Shown piece after piece: positions 54,964 through 63,992 of a stretch of 64,000 nt of DNA. The notes below the pieces were generated by a model. It was not told the origin of the DNA. It saw nothing but the letters and a program-made list of their open reading frames with translations, and made no database searches. The position numbers were made by a program, and so were the translations under genes. The DNA is taken from the NCBI RefSeq assembly GCF_900163785.1, contig NZ_FUKN01000014.1, forward strand, positions 496,001-560,000, written 5' to 3'. How positions within the stretch are numbered: position 1 is the first letter of the stretch; each line of letters begins with the position of its first letter. This stretch comes from Psychrobacter sp. JB385 (GTDB taxonomy: Bacteria > Pseudomonadota > Gammaproteobacteria > Pseudomonadales > Moraxellaceae).

Positions 54964-57084
54964 ATGTTTTCTAAAATTCTAATTGCCAACCGTGGTGAAA
55001 TTGCGTGCCGAGTGGCGGCGACCGCTAAGCGTCTTGGCGTCAGTACCGTCGCTGTTTATTCTGATGCTGACCGCGAGGCCAAGCACGTGGCTGTCTGTGA
55101 TGAAGCGATTTATTTGGGTGGTTCAGCGCCAAAAGACAGCTATCTCAAGGGTGATACCATTATTGCCATCGCTAAGCAAACGGGCGCTGAGGCCATTCAT
55201 CCAGGCTATGGATTCTTAAGTGAAAACGCCGATTTTGCACAGGCGTGCCAAGATGCTGGCTTGGTCTTTATAGGACCGTCTGCTGAGGCGATTCGCGCCA
55301 TGGGCGGCAAGTCTGAGTCTAAGCGTTTGATGGAGTCGGCTGGTGTACCGCTGATACCGGGCTATCATGGTGACAATCAAGATGCACAGTTTTTGCAGCA
55401 GCAAGCAGATGCTATTGGCTATCCAGTCTTAATCAAAGCGAGTGCAGGCGGCGGCGGTAAAGGTATGCGTATCGTTGAGCAAAGCAGCGATTTTATTGAC
55501 TTATTAGACTCGTGTCGCCGTGAAGCAATTACCAGTTTTGGTAATGATCAAGTGTTGATCGAAAAATATGCGCTCAAACCTCGTCATATTGAAATCCAAG
55601 TATTTGGTGATACGCATGGCAACTATGTGCATCTGTTTGAGCGTGATTGTTCCGTGCAGCGTCGCCATCAAAAAGTACTAGAAGAAGCGCCAGCGCCGGG
55701 TGTCGATACTGCCATGCGTCAAGCGATGGGTACAGCGGCAATCGAAGCAGCTCGTGCGGTTGATTACGTTGGTGCAGGCACGGTTGAGTTCATCGTTGAG
55801 CAGCGCGAAGGCACGATGAATTTCTATTTCATGGAGATGAACACGCGCTTGCAAGTTGAACATCCCGTTAGTGAAGCCATTACTGGTGTAGATTTGGTCG
55901 AGTGGCAGCTATTGGTCGCTGCGGGTCAGTCATTGCCAAAATCGCAAGACGAGCTGACAATTAACGGCCATGCAATTGAGGCGCGCATCTGCGCTGAAAA
56001 CCCTGACAATGATTTCTTACCAGCGACAGGGACTTTATTTACTTATCAAAAGCCTGAGCACAGTACTTTTAACATCACTGACGTGCGTATCGATGATGGT
56101 GTACGCGAGGGCGATGTGATCAGCCCTTTCTACGACTCTATGATTGCCAAACTTATCGTTCATGCACCCACGCGCGAGCAAGCACTGGCAAAGCTCGACC
56201 GCGCCTTAGCCCAGACGCGTATCGTTGGTTTGCCAAACAACGTGGCATTTTTGCGTTATATTTTAAATACCGATTCATTTATCAAAGTCAATCTCGATAC
56301 GGCGCTGATAGAGCGCGAGCAGGACAAGCTGTTTGATCAGCATCCGCTTGGGTTATCGACGCTTGTGGTGACGGCTATCGCGCAGCAGCTTGCGAGCGAA
56401 GCCGTATCGCAAAAGACAGACAACGACCCTTTTAGCAAGCCGACAGGGTTCCGTGCTTATAGCGACTATACTCGTTCATTTAGTTTGGTTTACGATGAGC
56501 AGTCATATATTGCTCGTATCAGCAATTGGCACAATGCGAGCTGCGCTGATCATAAAAAAGGTGGTGATAACCTCAGTCACTTTACGCTTGTCATCGAAAA
56601 AGAAATCGCGAATACGCAGGATGATCGCAATATCAATGTCGCTGCTCAGACCGAAACGGTTTATGAAGGACAAGTCAGTTATGACAGCAGTGATGCGCAC
56701 AATCATACCTTATGGTTAGAGGGTGCACGTATCAGTGCCCAAAGCTGGGTCAATAATGAGACGGTCTATGTGTTTACAGATAGCGGACGCGATGAGATTA
56801 CCTTAATTGACATCATGGCACATGTGGGTGAGGATACGGCAGCGGTCGGTAGCCTAAAATCACCGATGCCAGGTCAAGTGGTTGCCTTTAAAGTGGCTGT
56901 TGGCGATACTGTTAAAAAAGGCGAGCCGCTTGCGGTCATTGAGGCCATGAAAATCGAACATACCATTACCGCACCGACTGATGGTGTGGTAGCAGAGTTA
57001 TTATTTGCAGCAGGTGACTTAGTTGCTGACGGTGATGAATTACTGCGTATCGATAATGGTAGTGATAGTAGCGACAGTGAGTAA
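54964..57084 (+). CDS. liuD: Methylcrotonyl-CoA carboxylase, biotin-carrying (alpha) subunit
   Basis: 706 aa. A biotin carboxylase domain (1-445) has KILIANRGEIACRV, HPGYGFLSENADFA, SAGGGGKGMRIV and EMNTRLQVEHPVSEAITG. A middle linking region (about 460-630) carries a low-complexity insertion. The C-terminal biotin carrier domain has the motif IEAMKIEHT with biotinyl lysine K663, lying in SPMPGQVVAFKVAVGD to the end. BirA at 60.95 kb is the expected biotinylating enzyme. The stop is followed after 13 bases by the start of hmgL. Confidence 0.95.
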   Translation: MFSKILIANRGEIACRVAATAKRLGVSTVAVYSDADREAKHVAVCDEAIYLGGSAPKDSYLKGDTIIAIAKQTGAEAIHPGYGFLSENADFAQACQDAGLVFIGPSAEAIRAMGGKSESKRLMESAGVPLIPGYHGDNQDAQFLQQQADAIGYPVLIKASAGGGGKGMRIVEQSSDFIDLLDSCRREAITSFGNDQVLIEKYALKPRHIEIQVFGDTHGNYVHLFERDCSVQRRHQKVLEEAPAPGVDTAMRQAMGTAAIEAARAVDYVGAGTVEFIVEQREGTMNFYFMEMNTRLQVEHPVSEAITGVDLVEWQLLVAAGQSLPKSQDELTINGHAIEARICAENPDNDFLPATGTLFTYQKPEHSTFNITDVRIDDGVREGDVISPFYDSMIAKLIVHAPTREQALAKLDRALAQTRIVGLPNNVAFLRYILNTDSFIKVNLDTALIEREQDKLFDQHPLGLSTLVVTAIAQQLASEAVSQKTDNDPFSKPTGFRAYSDYTRSFSLVYDEQSYIARISNWHNASCADHKKGGDNLSHFTLVIEKEIANTQDDRNINVAAQTETVYEGQVSYDSSDAHNHTLWLEGARISAQSWVNNETVYVFTDSGRDEITLIDIMAHVGEDTAAVGSLKSPMPGQVVAFKVAVGDTVKKGEPLAVIEAMKIEHTITAPTDGVVAELLFAAGDLVADGDELLRIDNGSDSSDSE

Positions 57085-57097
57085 AAAGGATAAAAAA

Positions 57098-58018
57098 ATG
57101 AATATCTCGTACCCCGATCATGTTTCAATCGTCGATGTCAGCCCACGTGATGGCTTACAAAATGAATCCATGACCGTGCCGACAGCGGTGAAACAAGCAT
57201 TAATCAATGATTTGATTGACGCAGGGATTAAAAAACTGGAAGCGACCAGTTTTGTGTCGCCTAAGTGGGTACCGCAGATGGGCGATAACAGCACGCTACT
57301 CGAAGCGCTTGCGCCAACGCGGCAGACGGACGTTTGCTACTCGGTACTCGTGCCCAATATGCGCGGCTTTGAAAATGCTATTTTGCACCGTCCTGATGAG
57401 ATCGTCATTTTTGGCTCAGCCAGCGAAACCTTTAGCCAAAAAAATATCAACTGCAGTATCGATGAAAGTATTGAGCGTTTCGCGCCCGTTGCCGCGGCAG
57501 CAAAAGCGCAAGGCATTAAAGTACGCGGCGTTATCTCTTGCACCGTTGGCTGTCCTTATGAAGGTGAGATTAATCCTAGCCAAGTAGCCTACGTCACCAA
57601 ACGCTTGATTGAAATTGGTTCAGAGCAGATTGGTATTGCCGATACGATTGGTGTGGGTACACCCCTCAAAGTGCAGCGTGCCCTACAAGCAGCGCTTGAG
57701 TACGCCGATATCAGCATGTTATCAGGTCACTTTCATGATACTTACGGTCAAGCACTCAGCAATACCTTGGCTGCATTACAAATGGGGGTCAGCGAATTTG
57801 ATACCTCGGTGGCGGGCCTTGGTGGTTGTCCGTATGCCAAAGGCGCAACGGGTAATGTCGCGACCGAAGATGTCGTCTATATGCTGCATGGCATGGGTAT
57901 TAGTACAGGGATTGATTTGGACAAGTTGGTCGTGGCAGGCGAGCGTATCAGTGCGTTCTTGGGTCGTGCCAATGGCTCAAACGTGGCCCACGCCTTAATC
58001 AATAAACGTCGGTCTTAA
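57098..58018 (+). CDS. liuE: Hydroxymethylglutaryl-CoA lyase
   Basis: Cleaves HMG-CoA to acetoacetate and acetyl-CoA, the last step of leucine breakdown. 306 aa TIM barrel. DVSPRDGLQNE holds the metal-binding and catalytic residues, KKLEATSFVSPKWVPQM follows, GHFHDTYGQ has the metal-binding histidines, and GLGGCPYAKGATGN has the catalytic cysteine. I chose ATG 57098, with AAAGGA eight bases upstream; an open frame upstream overlaps liuD but has no site. Confidence 0.95.
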   Translation: MNISYPDHVSIVDVSPRDGLQNESMTVPTAVKQALINDLIDAGIKKLEATSFVSPKWVPQMGDNSTLLEALAPTRQTDVCYSVLVPNMRGFENAILHRPDEIVIFGSASETFSQKNINCSIDESIERFAPVAAAAKAQGIKVRGVISCTVGCPYEGEINPSQVAYVTKRLIEIGSEQIGIADTIGVGTPLKVQRALQAALEYADISMLSGHFHDTYGQALSNTLAALQMGVSEFDTSVAGLGGCPYAKGATGNVATEDVVYMLHGMGISTGIDLDKLVVAGERISAFLGRANGSNVAHALINKRRS

Positions 58019-58065
58019 CAAATAAGCGGCAACAAATAAAATGCAAACGTGATCATCTTTTTGGT

Positions 58066-58133
58066 AGCTGGGATTCATTTTCCTCGCTTGCTGAGCCGTT
58101 GCAGACAGAGGCTTCGAAAAATCAATCCCAGCT
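58066..58133 (+). repeat. Hairpin repeat family, copy C
   Basis: 68 bases with 10-bp perfect arms AGCTGGGATT and AATCCCAGCT. The core CTCGCTTGCTG, then GCAGACAGAGGCTTCG, is shared with copies A and B. It lies between hmgL and liuA. Confidence 0.8.
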
Positions 58134-58227
58134 TCATTTATGATGCTTGCTTGGAACCGATGCAATATTCTTCTTAAACAGAATCAACTTTATTAATAAA
58201 TAAAATATCAAAACACAAGGAATGGTT

Positions 58228-59415
58228 ATGAGTTTACCTGGATTGAACTTTCAGCTTGGCGAAGACATTGACGCGCTACGCGATGTCGTACAGCAGTTTG
58301 CGGCCAATGAGATCGCCCCACGTGCCAGCGAGATCGATAGTAGCGATGAATTCCCAATGGATCTGTGGCAAAAGATGGGCGATCTTGGTTTACATGGCAT
58401 CACCGTCCCTGAAGAGTACGGCGGCTCCAACATGGGCTATGTCGCCCATATGGTCGCGATGGAAGAAATCAGCCGTGTGTCGGCATCGGTAGCGCTTAGC
58501 TATGGTGCGCACTCTAATCTATGTATCAATCAAATCAAACGTAATGGCTCTGAGGCACAAAAACAAAAATATTTGCCAAAACTCATTAGCGGCGAGTTCA
58601 TCGGTGCCTTGGCAATGAGTGAGACCGGTGCTGGCTCAGATGTGGTCAGTATGAAGCTCAAAGCCGAAGAAAAAGATGGTAGCTACGTGCTGAACGGCAG
58701 CAAAATGTGGATCACCAATGGTCCTGATGCCGATGTGATGGTGGTCTATGCCAAGACCAATCCTGAGCTTGGTGCCAAAGGTATGACCGCCTTTATCATC
58801 GAAAAAGGTATGGAAGGCTTTGGTACCGCGCAAAAGCTAGATAAACTCGGTATGCGCGGTAGCCATACGGGTGAGATGACCTTTAACAATGTGACCGTAC
58901 CAAGCGAAAATATCTTGGGCGGTCTTAATGAAGGTGTCAAGGTACTCATGAGCGGTCTAGATTATGAGCGTGCCGTATTGGCGGCGGGCCCTATTGGTAT
59001 TATGCAAGCGGTCATGGACAATGTCGTCCCTTATATCCATGATCGTAAACAGTTTGGTCAAGCCATCGGCGAGTTTCAACTTATCCAAGGCAAAGTGGCT
59101 GACATGTATACCATACTGCAAGCAGGACGCAGCTTCTTATATACCGTCGGTAAGAACCTCGATATGTTGGACGCGCGCGGTGCAGGACACAGCCGAGAAG
59201 TGCGTAAAGATTGCGCTAGCGTGATTCTATGGTGTGCCGAAAAAGCCACATGGGTGGCAGGTGAAGGTATCCAAATATTTGGCGGTAATGGCTATACCAA
59301 CGAGTATCCACTGGGGCGCTACTGGCGTGATGCCAAGCTCTATGAGATTGGCGCGGGCACCAGTGAGATTCGCCGTATGCTGGTCGGTCGTGAGCTGTTT
59401 AATGAGACCAAGTAA
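58228..59415 (+). CDS. liuA: Isovaleryl-CoA dehydrogenase
   Basis: FAD enzyme that oxidises isovaleryl-CoA to 3-methylcrotonyl-CoA, the substrate of LiuB/D. 395 aa acyl-CoA dehydrogenase. [13 protein letters not shown] and [11 protein letters not shown] are FAD-binding signatures. [18 protein letters not shown] carries the glutamate in the position used by isovaleryl-CoA dehydrogenases. [19 protein letters not shown] ends the protein. ATG 58228 is preferred, with AAGG at 58217-58220; ATG 58222 is too close. It lies last in the cluster, after a 200-base gap, whereas liuA leads the operon in Pseudomonas. Confidence 0.93.
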   Translation: MSLPGLNFQLGEDIDALRDVVQQFAANEIAPRASEIDSSDEFPMDLWQKMGDLGLHGITVPEEYGGSNMGYVAHMVAMEEISRVSASVALSYGAHSNLCINQIKRNGSEAQKQKYLPKLISGEFIGALAMSETGAGSDVVSMKLKAEEKDGSYVLNGSKMWITNGPDADVMVVYAKTNPELGAKGMTAFIIEKGMEGFGTAQKLDKLGMRGSHTGEMTFNNVTVPSENILGGLNEGVKVLMSGLDYERAVLAAGPIGIMQAVMDNVVPYIHDRKQFGQAIGEFQLIQGKVADMYTILQAGRSFLYTVGKNLDMLDARGAGHSREVRKDCASVILWCAEKATWVAGEGIQIFGGNGYTNEYPLGRYWRDAKLYEIGAGTSEIRRMLVGRELFNETK

Positions 59416-59539
59416 ACATTATTGGTTATTTAAAAGCTAACTTTTATCGAATAATTTTTGTTTTAAGTCATAAGAATGTGTTACGTTATGCGTTCGTTAG
59501 CGTTGCACATTTTAATGACTTGAATAAAAGACTTCTATA

Positions 59540-60052
59540 ATGACCAGTAAACTACATACTAAACCTACCTTTAATGCCACTTCTAATAACATAGACTCTA
59601 AATTTACAACTCATATCACAGCGATAGGTAAGCACAGTTTACTATCTATCTTATTGACCTTCTTTACCTTGATAGCAAGTACAAAAACAGCACAGGCAGA
59701 GTTGGTTGATTTGTCTAATCCTGAACCTGTTATTCAATTCTCTACTCAAGACGCTAGTTGGCTGAAACAACCAGAATTTTATTTTAGAGAAGGTTCACTT
59801 CGTTGTTCAGACAGTGTAACTGGTGAACCAATTAGAGTTAGGAGCGGGCAAATACTTGAAGTTACATTGAGCTTGTTGGTTGACGAACAAGGTAGCATAA
59901 CTCATGTAAATGTTAGAGAAAGTAGTGGTAATAGGTGTTTCGATAGAAAAGCTACTAGGCAGGTAAAAACAGGAATTATGAAGCCATTTTTTATTAAAGG
60001 GAAAAAAGTAACTGGACGAGTTACTTTACCTATTAAGTTTAAAGTACCGTAG
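59540..60052 (+). CDS. TonB C-terminal-domain-like periplasmic protein
   Basis: 170 aa. A hydrophobic segment at about 34-49 followed by TAQAE looks like a signal peptide, but about 32 residues precede it. The C-terminal part (90-170) resembles the TonB carboxy domain: ILEVTLSLLVDEQGSITHVNVRESSGNRCFDRKA. Two cysteines (in LRCSD and NRCFD) might pair. No proline-rich TonB linker, ExbB or ExbD is present, so I do not call it an energy transducer. The start has no visible ribosome-binding site, and the gene is more AT-rich than the liu genes. Confidence 0.6.
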   Translation: MTSKLHTKPTFNATSNNIDSKFTTHITAIGKHSLLSILLTFFTLIASTKTAQAELVDLSNPEPVIQFSTQDASWLKQPEFYFREGSLRCSDSVTGEPIRVRSGQILEVTLSLLVDEQGSITHVNVRESSGNRCFDRKATRQVKTGIMKPFFIKGKKVTGRVTLPIKFKVP

Positions 60053-60086
60053 TATTTAATAAAAACTTCGGTGTTTTTATAAGACT

Positions 60087-60123
60087 AAAAAAGCAGTACG
60101 TGTGAGGCGTACTGCTTTTTTTA
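60087..60123. terminator. Terminator between the TonB-like gene and coaX
   Basis: A 14-bp perfect stem (AAAAAAGCAGTACG against CGTACTGCTTTTTT) with a 7-base loop. The symmetric A/T runs suggest it acts for both converging genes. Confidence 0.92.
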
Positions 60124-60151
60124 TGATCAATGTAAAAGTATCTATTGAATA

Positions 60152-60880
60152 TTACGACTGCTTGGTATGATCAAAATAACGTGCTAATCCATTTAACAAC
60201 AAATCATCACGCAAGCGTACTGGGCGATTGACATGCTGTGAGATGATCACTGCATCACCGCCTGTCATAATCAGTTCAAAGTTGGGGTGACGATGGCTAA
60301 TCTCATTGATGGCACCAACAATCGATAATAATATCCCGCGATGGACGGCATCTTGCGTGGTTATGCCTTGACCAACGCTATCAAAAGTCCCATTAGAGAT
60401 AGTAATCTGCTTAGTACCTGAAAACAATGATTCACGTTGTAGATAGATACTGGGGAAAATATAACCACCCAAATGCTCCGCATGATCAATCAAATCAATC
60501 GTCACTGCTGTACCGCAACCGATGATGCATTGGCGCTTTTTCTTATCAACCGCGCCCAGCATCTGTAACCAGCGATCACAGCCTAACTGTTTGTCGTTAT
60601 AAGCACTTTTCATTAGCGGGTGCGCGGCATCGACATGCACAAATTCAAATGGCGTATTCAGACGCCCCAAGGTATCTGACACCTTCATATTCAAATCATC
60701 GCCCAGTACAGAGGAGATACCAATAAAGTCAGGGGCATAACGCTCAAAGCGATCGGTCAGACCCATGAGCAGCTCGGCAGGTGCTTGCAGATGTTGTTTG
60801 GCATCATGCGCCACTATCTGCCCGATGTCGTCAGTGAGCCAATATTTTAGACGAGTGTTCCCAAGATCAAGCCAGAGCAT
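60152..60880 (-). CDS. coaX: Type III pantothenate kinase (CoaX)
   Basis: First step of coenzyme A synthesis, phosphorylating pantothenate. 243 aa ASKHA fold. The phosphate-binding motif is MLWLDLGNTRLKYW at the start, then LGCDRWLQMLGA and GCGTAVTIDLI. MTGGDAVII is the second nucleotide motif. I chose the ATG at 60880, with AAGGGA upstream; a further ATG adds nine residues. It lies 73 bases downstream of birA on the same strand, an arrangement seen in several gammaproteobacteria. Confidence 0.92.
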   Translation of the reverse strand: MLWLDLGNTRLKYWLTDDIGQIVAHDAKQHLQAPAELLMGLTDRFERYAPDFIGISSVLGDDLNMKVSDTLGRLNTPFEFVHVDAAHPLMKSAYNDKQLGCDRWLQMLGAVDKKKRQCIIGCGTAVTIDLIDHAEHLGGYIFPSIYLQRESLFSGTKQITISNGTFDSVGQGITTQDAVHRGILLSIVGAINEISHRHPNFELIMTGGDAVIISQHVNRPVRLRDDLLLNGLARYFDHTKQS

Positions 60881-60953
60881 AAAAATCCCTTTATATAGTG
60901 CAGCCATTATCAGTAGATATGCAGCTCACGTGAGTGCTCATTAAATAGGTGGT

Positions 60954-61952
60954 TTAAACCTGATGAATAACATCGATGCGTCCAGTAAAAAGCGCAGAAA
61001 TCTTACCGTCATCTTGACGCAATTGCAAACACCCATGTGTATCGATACCGCAAGCAAAACCAGTCACGGTTTGTTCTGCATTACCATGATCTTGAGTGAC
61101 GCGTAAGCGCAGCCCCGCCAGCGCATCCATCGAACTAAATTGCTCTAAAAAACGGTCTAAATAATAGGTGTGACCCGTGGGTTTTTCCAATGCCAAATGC
61201 TCAAAGCGTGTCATCGCTGCCATCAGTGCTTTGCTTATTTGCTGATAAAGCACACGCAAACTTGGCAGCGTCACCGCGTTTGGTGGCAGGCGCTCGCAGA
61301 TATCTTGCAAGCTAATTGCTTGATAGCTCATGCCCTCAGACGTTTGTGCTGTCAGTTTGGGCGCTGTTTTTACATTGAGACCGATGCCCATCACAACGCC
61401 GACCAATTTGCCAGATTGTGTGACGGGCTCTATTAAGATGCCTGCTAGCTTATGAAAAGGGAGTGTTTGTGCGGTGGGTTCAGAATCATCCAGAGTGGAT
61501 TGATCTTGCTGTCGAGAGTGGTTTTGAGACTTATCAGAAAGTTGATAAAAGCCCAAATCATTTGCCCATTTTACACCAATGGTCGCCAAGCCTTGTGCGC
61601 GCAATTGTTCATTTAGCATTTGAATAACGGACATTTTTGCCAGCTCAAGCCCAATGATTAACGACAGTAATCCGCTGATTGGCATGGACATCGGGTGATA
61701 TAAAGACAGATAGACATTGCCGTGCGGCGATTGCCAAGAGCGTCCGTGCTGTCCACGACCTGAGCTTTGGGTTTCTGCGGTCAATAGGTGCATGTTGGTT
61801 GTATCTAATACACCAGTTTGCAAGGCATCGATAAGCTCACTGTTGGTCGAGCCGCTGGTCACGAGATGCCGGTGGTTAAGCTCAGGAAAATGATCAAGCG
61901 TGAGGGATTCGGGTTGGGCTAAACAGTCAGATTGAGAGGCAGGTAATGGCAT
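60954..61952 (-). CDS. birA: Biotin--protein ligase without a DNA-binding domain (BirA class I)
   Basis: Attaches biotin to carrier lysines such as LiuD K663 and AccB. 332 aa. The adenylate-binding loop is SSGRGQHGRSW (about 67-77), TSGSTNSEL lies at 32-41, GVKWANDLG follows, and GILIEPV plus GIGLNV complete the catalytic domain. No N-terminal helix-turn-helix is visible, so it should not repress a bio operon. A Ser/Gln-rich insert at about 160-185 is unusual. The C-terminal SH3-like domain spans about 280-332. Confidence 0.9.
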   Translation of the reverse strand: MPLPASQSDCLAQPESLTLDHFPELNHRHLVTSGSTNSELIDALQTGVLDTTNMHLLTAETQSSGRGQHGRSWQSPHGNVYLSLYHPMSMPISGLLSLIIGLELAKMSVIQMLNEQLRAQGLATIGVKWANDLGFYQLSDKSQNHSRQQDQSTLDDSEPTAQTLPFHKLAGILIEPVTQSGKLVGVVMGIGLNVKTAPKLTAQTSEGMSYQAISLQDICERLPPNAVTLPSLRVLYQQISKALMAAMTRFEHLALEKPTGHTYYLDRFLEQFSSMDALAGLRLRVTQDHGNAEQTVTGFACGIDTHGCLQLRQDDGKISALFTGRIDVIHQV

Positions 61953-62242
61953 AAATTTGGTCGATGTGATGGCGGTAGTATGAAGAAACTTTGATATACT
62001 GAGCGGTTTTTAGGTTTTTATGAGCGAACAGTATGGAGTAGATAGCATAAAGGTCAGGTTGCCATTTGGCAAATATAAATCATCTTGAATGCGCGCCAGT
62101 AGTTGTGATACAAAAAGCCTTTAAACAGCCTAAGGGGTATAAAGGGTCTAGCTATAAGGTTATATTTATATAATTGGACAAATTTTCGGGCGGAGAAAGG
62201 TTTATTTTCTTACTGTAAATATTACTTTTTTAGGAGATGTGA

Positions 62243-62764
62243 ATGGAAGCATTAATAGCTGGTATAGTCGGTGCTGTGGTTGGTGGAGGAATCTCATTCG
62301 CGACAAGTTATTTTTTGAATTTACAGAATTATAAACGTGATATTGTAAAACAAGACTCTGATCATAATCATAATCTTGTGAAACAGGAGTCTGAGCATAA
62401 ATACGAACGGCAAATCTTTCTAAGGCAAAAGTACGAAGAACTGGCGTTTAGGCTTATTGAGTTTACTAATATTTTAAAAGTGCTGAATTCAAAACTGTCT
62501 CAAGAATTAGGTGAGTCAAATATAAATACTGACGAGTTTTACCGAAAAGGCGCAAAAATTGAAATTCTTACTATTTTGTATTTCCCTGAATTGAGTACTG
62601 ATTGTGAGTCTTTTTTAGCGATTTCGCGTCAGTTTCTCTTGTCCCATAGTCCTAGTCATAGCTCCAATAGTATAAACAATCGAGAATCAATGAACATGAG
62701 GTTTGAAGAAGGTTTTGATCAACTTTATGACAAAATCAAAAAACATATATCAGATTATACTTAA
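62243..62764 (+). CDS. Small membrane-anchored protein of unknown function
   Basis: 173 aa. A glycine-rich N-terminal helix (about 4-26) is followed by a highly charged, probably coiled-coil stretch at 28-75 with an imperfect repeat (KQDSDHNHNLVKQESEHK). The C-terminal half is helical with no recognised domain. AGGAG lies six bases before the ATG. The coding sequence is very AT-rich compared with birA, suggesting horizontally acquired or weakly expressed DNA. I do not recognise the family. Confidence 0.65.
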   Translation: MEALIAGIVGAVVGGGISFATSYFLNLQNYKRDIVKQDSDHNHNLVKQESEHKYERQIFLRQKYEELAFRLIEFTNILKVLNSKLSQELGESNINTDEFYRKGAKIEILTILYFPELSTDCESFLAISRQFLLSHSPSHSSNSINNRESMNMRFEEGFDQLYDKIKKHISDYT

Positions 62765-63050
62765 CAGCTCACAAACCTTAAAAACCCATCAAAATTTCAG
62801 GTAGAATAGCCGCCTATTTTTGCTAGATTTACTAACTATTCATTCGCTTAAAACCTCGAGTATATCAGGCTTCAGACCTTTTACTAATCCAACGAATTTT
62901 ACTTTTTGCCACGAGGTTTGGGTTGGTTATTAGTATGGTGGTTACAGATATGACTGGTAGTACAAGCTTGTATTTATTGAGTGAATTGGGGGTGTTGTAA
63001 TCACTGCACCTCTTTATCGTAAAAAATGTAAACCATGAGACATTATCAGT

Positions 63051-63992
63051 ATGAAAGCGACAGAAAAATATCGCCGTGTTTTTGGTTCAATGAGCCATTT
63101 AAAAGAGTCGATGCCGTGGACGATGGGGCTATCTAACATGGTAGAGTTTTTGGTGTGGGAGCCGCAGCGAATTCTTGGTGTGAGCAAAAAACAATATGTA
63201 CGCCAAATCATTGAATGGGCAACGGCGCCAGAGCTAAAAAATAAAGAGTTAGAAGAAATAGAGAGCGTCATCAATAAAAAGCTGAACCATAAAATGAGTG
63301 AGTCTGAGCAATTAGAGACATATTCAAAGCAAACGATGGGTATTTGTAGTGCTCGCGAAGCCGTACGCCGAGTCATGTTTTTTTCTGAAGAGTATCTAAA
63401 TAAAGAGCTCGATATTTTTTTGAGTCTGTGCAGCGATAATTATCTCGATCAGTTTTATGGGCAGTTTATGTGCTTTGAGCAAGGCGGATCGTGGTCGACA
63501 CATGGTAACAGCGGGATTTTTGAAGCCAGTACTGAGCTAAAAGCCATGTATATGGACAACTTGGCCTACAACCATCAATCAAATCTACTGGTCGCCAATG
63601 AATTAAAATTCAATGGCAGAAAAAACCCCGATCAACTCTTAAAGTACTGCTTGATGTACGAGCACTTGCTCGAAAAAGGCTTTATCGATAAAGACGCCAA
63701 GTTTTTATTGTTATTTATAGGTGGTAGCGCGTTAGAGAGCAATAAGCAACGCTTGGTGGATCGAGAGCTGGCGCTATGTCACAAAAGACCCAAAAAATAT
63801 CAGTATTTATTAAGACAAGAGCTGCTAGATATTGTGGATTGTTTAGAAGTGGCCAGTATCACGTGGCCGTCGTTGATTGAGTTTAATAATCGCTATTTAG
63901 CCAAAAATAATCTCTGCCAAGTCGAACAAAAACTACTACAAGGGTTCAATCACAGCCTGCAATCAAAATCGTTTATGCACTTATCGCGTTAA
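63051..63992 (+). CDS. Putative PD-(D/E)XK-type nuclease, otherwise unknown
   Basis: 313 aa. I do not recognise a named family. The central part has the motif order of PD-(D/E)XK nucleases: D169 in MYMDNLAYNHQSNLL, E184-x-K186 in VANELKFNGRKN, and Q195-xxx-Y199 in PDQLLKYC, the QxxxY arrangement seen in RecB/Cas4-type enzymes. The N-terminal 100 residues are helical. No signal peptide or membrane segment is visible. The ribosome-binding site is weak. The gene begins 286 bases after the small membrane protein. It ends eight bases before the window edge, so its downstream partner, if any, is not visible. Confidence 0.55.
   Translation: MKATEKYRRVFGSMSHLKESMPWTMGLSNMVEFLVWEPQRILGVSKKQYVRQIIEWATAPELKNKELEEIESVINKKLNHKMSESEQLETYSKQTMGICSAREAVRRVMFFSEEYLNKELDIFLSLCSDNYLDQFYGQFMCFEQGGSWSTHGNSGIFEASTELKAMYMDNLAYNHQSNLLVANELKFNGRKNPDQLLKYCLMYEHLLEKGFIDKDAKFLLLFIGGSALESNKQRLVDRELALCHKRPKKYQYLLRQELLDIVDCLEVASITWPSLIEFNNRYLAKNNLCQVEQKLLQGFNHSLQSKSFMHLSR

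Noticed and set aside
56390-56719. Basic 109-codon frame inside liuD
   Set aside because: It lies within the linker region of a clearly real biotin carboxylase gene and looks like an out-of-frame shadow.
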